From: Methanomassiliicoccaceae archaeon
GTDB lineage: Archaea > Thermoplasmatota > Thermoplasmata > Methanomassiliicoccales > Methanomethylophilaceae
Direction of reading: 5' to 3'
NCBI GenBank assembly: GCA_003550345.1
Contig: PUJZ01000070.1
Coordinates: 1 to 43,620 of the forward strand
DNA: 43,620 bases
The notes under the pieces were generated by a model. The model saw nothing but the letters and a program-made list of their open reading frames with translations. It did no database searches and was not told the origin of the DNA. A program made the translations under genes and the position numbers. Of the stretch, positions 39,260 to 43,620 are shown piece after piece (positions within the stretch are counted from its first letter, which is position 1; every line of letters begins with the position of its first letter).

Positions 39260-42112
39260 TCAATAATCTATCGTGCGGTCCAGTCGCGTCCGGGCCAAGG
39301 ACTCGATGTCCTCCAGCGGCAGCGGCTCGAAGTCCACGCTCTCGTTCAGCGTCAGGTAGTGCACGAAGCATCGCACCCTCTTCCCCAGCACGGCGGCGGC
39401 CTGGCCGTAGACCGAGAGCTGGATGACGTACTCGTCATGGTTATGCCTGCCGGCATCGGTCTTCCAGTCATGGACCTCGACCGAGTCCTCGCGCTCGATG
39501 AGCAGGTCGATGCGGCCCTCCAGCGAGTAGTCGCCCACGGGCAGCAGGCAGTCCATCTCCGCCGTCACCCGGGCGCCGGCGGCGGAAGCAAGGACCTCCC
39601 TGACCATGGAAAGGCCCTCGTGCTCCTCCCATGGGTCCATGCCGTGCACCAGCCTCTCCGCGTCCGCATGCACCCTCGATCCGTGCTCCGTCCCCAGGCC
39701 GCCCTCGTCCAGGCGGGGGCGGAGCAGCTGGTGGACGGGGACGCTGCGGCGCAGCATGGCCAGCTCGCCGAGCTCGGGACGCTGGCCGGGCATCTCCTCC
39801 TCCAGGCTTATGAGGGAGTCCGGCGGGGGCGACCTCGCCTCGTCGGGGCCGTGGTCGGAGAGGCCCTCGATGAACAGCGAGGGGCGGTGGCAGGTCAGCA
39901 GCAGATGCTGCATCGACCGGGAGGAGGCCACGTAGAGCAGGCGGCGCTCCTCGTCGTAGCTCCGCGGGGACAGGGCCATCACCAGCGTCGCCCTCCAGTC
40001 CCGGTGCCGCGCCAGGGCCCCATCGCTGCGCTCCAGCATGTGGACGCACCTGAGCCCGTGGAGCCGGTCGAAGCGCAGCGTCCCCCCGTCCCTCCCCCCG
40101 GGGGGCATGTCGCCCTCGTTCATCCCGGCGATTATGACCGCCGGGTACTCCAGGCCCTTGGCGCCGTGCATGGTCTGCACCCTCACCGCATCGCGGCATG
40201 ACATCATGTCCGCCGGATAGCTGTCGCCGGCCCTGATGTTCTCCTCGATGAGGGAGACCATCTCCGAGGCCCCCGCCAAGGAGCCCTCGTGCACCCCCGA
40301 TAGCTGGGATATCACCGCCTGGGAGATGTCGTTGTCCATCCCGTAGCGCTGGTACACGGCGGTGAGCAGCTCGTTGGGGTTCCTCTGCCTCCGGAGCAGC
40401 CTCTCCCGCTGCTCCCTGATCCCCTGCGGCAGCGGCGCCTGGCCTTTGGCCGCCGCCTCGATGCTGTCGTGGGGGTGCCCCTCGAGGTCCATTATGGCGG
40501 CGATGGCCCGGTCGTCGGCGGGGTCCACCATCAGCCTGAGCCAGGCGAGGGCGGTCTTGCCCTCGGGGCCACGGAATATGTCCAGGTCGCCGTCCATGCG
40601 CAGCGGCACGCCCAGCTCCCGGGCGCGGCGCTCCAGCATATGCAGCGTGCTCCGCTTGCGGCTGAGCACCGCCACGTCGGCATAGCTCATCGGCCTCTCC
40701 CTGGGACGGCCGTTATCGTCCTCGTCCCATACCGTCCCCTCCGAGACCAGGTCCTGCACGCAGCGCAGCACCAGGTCGGTCTCCGCCTTGGCGTCCTCCG
40801 CCTTGAGGAAGCGCACCCGGCAGTCCTCGTCGGCGATGTGCTCCTTCGCCGACCTCAGGCGGACTAGCTTAGAGCTAAGGTAGGAGGGGTCGAACTCCTT
40901 CCGCTCCTCCTTGTTGGCGGGAAGCAGCAGCGCCTTCTCGGAGAGCTTGATTATGCGGTCGGCGCTGCGGTAGTTCACTTTGAGGCTGCATTTTTTGACA
41001 TCCTCCACGGAGAAGCTCAACCTGCCGCCCAGGGAATCCATCATCTCGGCGAGCCGCTGCTCGAACTCCATGAGGTTCTCGATGTCGGCGTAGCGGAAGC
41101 CGTATATCCCCTGCTTCCAGTCGCCCACCACGCAGAGGTTGCCCTCGGACATTATGAGCAGTGATATGAGGAACTGCAGCTCATTGGTGTCCTGGAACTC
41201 ATCGATCATCACATAGCGGTAAGACTCCGCCTCGCGGACGCCACGGTCCTTGTACAACGAGAGGAAGGCGAAGAACGCCACCATCTGGAAGGTGAGGCGG
41301 TTATCGGCTATGGAGCGCCTGAGGTACTCCAGGAAGACATGGTGCAGGAAGCGGAACAGCTCGCTGCGGTCGTGCTCGATGGCCTGCCGCAGCTCCTCCT
41401 CGCCGACCTGGGGGCCCTCCCATCCCTGGGTGCTACCGGGCTGATGGTCCTTCCTCTCCGTCACCTTGGAGAACAGGGGAGGCTTCTCGCCGCTGTTCAT
41501 CTCCCGGGCGCGCTCCCACATCCTTTCCGCATCGCCGCGGAGCATCCTCTCGCCGCCGCGGAACCATCCCTCGGCGGTGGGGCATATGCCCAGGGTCAGC
41601 AGCCTCCCGATGACCGAGCGGAGCTCCTCGGCGCTGTCCCACAGAAGCTGGGCGGTATCGCCGTGGGCCTCCCCGTGCCGGTCGAGGAAGCGTTCGTAGA
41701 ACTCTTTGAAATAGCGCCTCTCCATGGCCTCGTTGCCGGCCATGCCCACCCGGCGGGAGAGCCTCTCCCCTATCCCCAGATGATGGTGTATCCGCGAGGT
41801 GTCCCGGGTGAGCACGTTGAGGCAGAAGGAGTCGAAGGTCTGCGCCCGCACCGCATTCAGGTCGATGTCGCCCATCCCCCGCCTGTGCAGCTCGTTGATG
41901 ATCCTCTCCCTCATCTCTTCGGCGGCGTTGTGGGTGAACGTGAGGAGGAGGACGTCCTGCGGCTCCACGCCCTCCTTGCTCACTATGTTGATGTAGCGGT
42001 TCATTATGGTGAAGGTCTTGCCCGTGCCCGGGCCGGCGTCCACCGCCAACACCCCCTCGGTCTCCTCCGCTATCCGCGCCTGCTCCTCGTTCATTCCCGC
42101 GAGAAGGCTCAT
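39260..42112 (-). CDS. AddA-like UvrD helicase with C-terminal nuclease
   Basis: 950 residues. SF1 helicase motifs: A-G-P-G-T-G-K-T (26-33), motif Ia region L-T-F-T-H-N-A-A-E-E-M, Walker B M-I-D-E-F-Q-D-T, G-D-W-K-Q-G-I-Y-G-F-R (III), N-Y-R-S (IV), V-Q-T-M-H-G-A-K-G-L-E-Y (V) and L-L-Y-V-A-S-S-R-S (VI). The C-terminal RecB-type nuclease shows G-R-I-D-L-L-I, V-E-V-H-D-W-K-T-D and Q-L-S-V-Y-G. This is AddA organisation, for resecting DNA ends. ATG 42112 overlaps the AddB-like stop as ATGA, and GGAGG lies about seven bases before; ATG 42130 is also in frame. Confidence 0.9.
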   Translation of the reverse strand: MSLLAGMNEEQARIAEETEGVLAVDAGPGTGKTFTIMNRYINIVSKEGVEPQDVLLLTFTHNAAEEMRERIINELHRRGMGDIDLNAVRAQTFDSFCLNVLTRDTSRIHHHLGIGERLSRRVGMAGNEAMERRYFKEFYERFLDRHGEAHGDTAQLLWDSAEELRSVIGRLLTLGICPTAEGWFRGGERMLRGDAERMWERAREMNSGEKPPLFSKVTERKDHQPGSTQGWEGPQVGEEELRQAIEHDRSELFRFLHHVFLEYLRRSIADNRLTFQMVAFFAFLSLYKDRGVREAESYRYVMIDEFQDTNELQFLISLLIMSEGNLCVVGDWKQGIYGFRYADIENLMEFEQRLAEMMDSLGGRLSFSVEDVKKCSLKVNYRSADRIIKLSEKALLLPANKEERKEFDPSYLSSKLVRLRSAKEHIADEDCRVRFLKAEDAKAETDLVLRCVQDLVSEGTVWDEDDNGRPRERPMSYADVAVLSRKRSTLHMLERRARELGVPLRMDGDLDIFRGPEGKTALAWLRLMVDPADDRAIAAIMDLEGHPHDSIEAAAKGQAPLPQGIREQRERLLRRQRNPNELLTAVYQRYGMDNDISQAVISQLSGVHEGSLAGASEMVSLIEENIRAGDSYPADMMSCRDAVRVQTMHGAKGLEYPAVIIAGMNEGDMPPGGRDGGTLRFDRLHGLRCVHMLERSDGALARHRDWRATLVMALSPRSYDEERRLLYVASSRSMQHLLLTCHRPSLFIEGLSDHGPDEARSPPPDSLISLEEEMPGQRPELGELAMLRRSVPVHQLLRPRLDEGGLGTEHGSRVHADAERLVHGMDPWEEHEGLSMVREVLASAAGARVTAEMDCLLPVGDYSLEGRIDLLIEREDSVEVHDWKTDAGRHNHDEYVIQLSVYGQAAAVLGKRVRCFVHYLTLNESVDFEPLPLEDIESLARTRLDRTIDY

Positions 42113-43620
42113 TCCAATGCCTCCATGCATACGTCCTGGTAGTCGCAGCGCTTGCAGTCGCTGTCACGGCGGGGGTCGGCGGGGAAGCCCTCCCTCTTGA
42201 AACGGGCCACGTCCCGGTGGCAGTCCTTCACGGTGGCCAGGAAGCGGGCCATCACATCGCTGGTTATTATCACCGTGTCCCGGCTGCGGCAGACGCCGTG
42301 GCGCATCTGCTTCAGCACCGCCTCGAAGGCCTTCTTCGCCAAGGAGTTCTTCCTCGTCCTCCCCTTGAGCCGGGCCATGTAGGAGTGGAATGCCTCCTCC
42401 TCGTCCAGGCCCTCCTCCCACGGCCTTACTGAGCGCAGTATGCCGCACAGCTCGTCAGACCCCACCTCGTCTATAAGCGGCTGGAGCGTCTTGCTCTCGC
42501 CGAGTATGCGCATGATCCAGGGGTCGTCCCCGTCGAAGAGGGAGGAGCGGTCCCTTCCCGTGTGCACGACCTTCACCCTGTGCCTGTCGATGTCATAGCC
42601 CTGCTGGTCCTCAGGGAGCCGCCTCATGTGGTTGTAGTGCAGGGCGGTCTCACGCCCCGGCTCGCCCAAACGCGAGAGCAGCGCCAGGTAGGCTATGGAC
42701 TGGCAATCGGCCTCGTAGTCGTCCCACACCCCCTCGATGCTCCTGGCGACGACATGGGCGCTCTTGGGGGCCCCGGTCTTATGGTCCACAGCCAGGGAGT
42801 CGTCGGCGAGGAGGTCGATGAATCCGCGGAGCATCATGCCGCCGTCCTCGAGCCGCATCTCGGTGTTGCCCATTGCGGGCTCGAGGCCCAGGGCGCCGAA
42901 GAGCGGATTGCCGATGCCGCCCTGCGGAGCCTTGCCGACGATGCGGTAATGCTCCATGAAGGCGGCGGCGTTCTCCATCAGCCCCCTCATGATGCCGCGC
43001 TCGTAGAGCTCGCGGCCGCGGTGGCTGAGGGGGGTCTGCTCCTTGAGCAGCAGGTCCAGGCACTGCTCCATCCCCTCCCGTGAGGCGAAACGGGGATGGT
43101 GGGCGATGAGCTCGGCGTAATTGTGGACGAGCGTTCCCCGGTACGCATGCACAGTCTCAGGGCTCTGGCAGAAGGACCTGAGCTGGTACCTCTTGGGGCA
43201 GCTCAGCAGGACGTTCAGCGATGAGGGGGAGTAGACGCGCGGAAGGACAGGCTCCTCCGCCTCCATGCCCTTCTTCGGCGAAGGGGGGCCGTCGCGCAGC
43301 CAGCGCCCATCCTTCGTTCCTCCGTCGACGATGTCGTCGAAGTCCATCACCGGCCGGCCCAGGGAGCGGTTGAAATACACGCAGGGCAGCATCCTCCGCC
43401 CTTTGGAGACCTTGCTGGTCATGTAGAACCTCCTCTCGCCCTGCTGCAGCAGTATCTCGAAGCGCTGCATGTCCTTCTCAGTGGCGAGCTCGGAGTCTAT
43501 GTGCGGGCGGCGGGGGACGCTGCGCGCCCATTCGTTACCCAGGCCGAGATGGAACACCACCGGCCGGTCGACATAGGCGGAGGAGCGGCAGTCGACCAGC
43601 ACCACGCCTTGGCGTTCGTC
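42109..43620 (-). CDS. AddB-like Fe-S nuclease (5' end outside window)
   Basis: Open to the right edge, about 503 codons visible. The visible start matches the last part of an inactive helicase-like domain (V-F-H-L-G-L-G-N-E-W). After it comes a PD-(D/E)XK nuclease: G-F-I-D-L-L, A-V-D-H-K-T-G and Q-S-I-A-Y-L-A-L. One cysteine before it (L-L-S-C-P-K-R-Y) and three at the end (C-K-R-C-D-Y-Q-D-V-C) are the four ligands of the 4Fe-4S staple known from AddB. Coupled to the AddA-like gene by ATGA. The frame is still coding above the GTG at 43605, so the true start lies outside. Confidence 0.85.
   Translation of the reverse strand, partial: DERQGVVLVDCRSSAYVDRPVVFHLGLGNEWARSVPRRPHIDSELATEKDMQRFEILLQQGERRFYMTSKVSKGRRMLPCVYFNRSLGRPVMDFDDIVDGGTKDGRWLRDGPPSPKKGMEAEEPVLPRVYSPSSLNVLLSCPKRYQLRSFCQSPETVHAYRGTLVHNYAELIAHHPRFASREGMEQCLDLLLKEQTPLSHRGRELYERGIMRGLMENAAAFMEHYRIVGKAPQGGIGNPLFGALGLEPAMGNTEMRLEDGGMMLRGFIDLLADDSLAVDHKTGAPKSAHVVARSIEGVWDDYEADCQSIAYLALLSRLGEPGRETALHYNHMRRLPEDQQGYDIDRHRVKVVHTGRDRSSLFDGDDPWIMRILGESKTLQPLIDEVGSDELCGILRSVRPWEEGLDEEEAFHSYMARLKGRTRKNSLAKKAFEAVLKQMRHGVCRSRDTVIITSDVMARFLATVKDCHRDVARFKREGFPADPRRDSDCKRCDYQDVCMEALE

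Noticed and set aside
1-43620. In-frame TAG read as pyrrolysine
   Set aside because: TAG occurs as a terminal codon in hemL, tetR and the MarC gene, but the reading frame is not extended by known domain beyond any of them, and no methylamine methyltransferase or pyl gene is present.

Overview
The window looks like chromosomal DNA from a high-GC methanogenic archaeon, probably of the Thermoplasmata (Methanomassiliicoccales-like). The archaeal evidence is seen directly: TATA boxes about 26-28 bases upstream of start codons, several apparently leaderless genes, GGAGGTGA ribosome sites and a U-tract terminator. The methanogen evidence is a CfbC homologue (coenzyme F430 synthesis) at the head of a tetrapyrrole operon. 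The lineage is inference; no rRNA, mcr or methyltransferase marker is present.

Region 1 (1-7200, minus strand) is one tightly packed operon read cfbC-sirC-hemA-hemB-hemL-hemC-sumT-hemD. It covers glutamyl-tRNA to uroporphyrinogen III to sirohydrochlorin, plus one subunit of the later F430 reductase. Most junctions overlap by 1-10 bases. Region 2 (7300-15850) holds a tiny membrane protein, msrA, a two-gene cassette that I read as a CARF-like sensor plus a PIN-type nuclease, a multi-PAS histidine kinase, a receiver-GAF regulator and a MarC-type membrane protein.

Region 3 (15845-20130) is a metal/cofactor-type ABC importer: a dockerin-bearing binding protein, a SAM methyltransferase and a FecCD permease on the minus strand, with a divergent ATPase. 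Both of its promoters carry an A/T-rich TATA element flanked by inverted GTAACAC/GTAATAC half-sites. Similar half-sites flank the promoter region of the cfbC operon. This suggests that one regulator ties importer and F430 synthesis together, which makes nickel the most attractive substrate (inference).

Region 4 (20135-30700) has a MenA-like prenyltransferase, an orphan PD-(D/E)XK-like protein, a TetR regulator with its palindromic operator and an MMPL exporter, a nitroreductase, a UroD-fold protein without its zinc ligands, and two rubredoxin-fused oxidoreductases flanking a small cysteine-rich protein. Region 5 (30682-36700) has a two-TM protein, then a gap with two diverged tandem copies of a structured small RNA on the minus strand, each with its own TATA box and U-tract. 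After it come an SRAP protein, an AzgA-type purine permease, a histidine phosphatase, a HEAT/zinc-ribbon protein and a DEDDh exonuclease. Region 6 (36691-43620) has a P-type ATPase with an unusual TM4 motif and an AddA/AddB-like helicase-nuclease pair running off the right edge.

The strongest candidates for something undescribed are the duplicated RNA (31845-32323), the shared operator set (7144-7180, 19190-19224, 19275-19303) and the CARF-PIN pair (8130-9739). No CRISPR array, IS element, rRNA or tRNA was seen.
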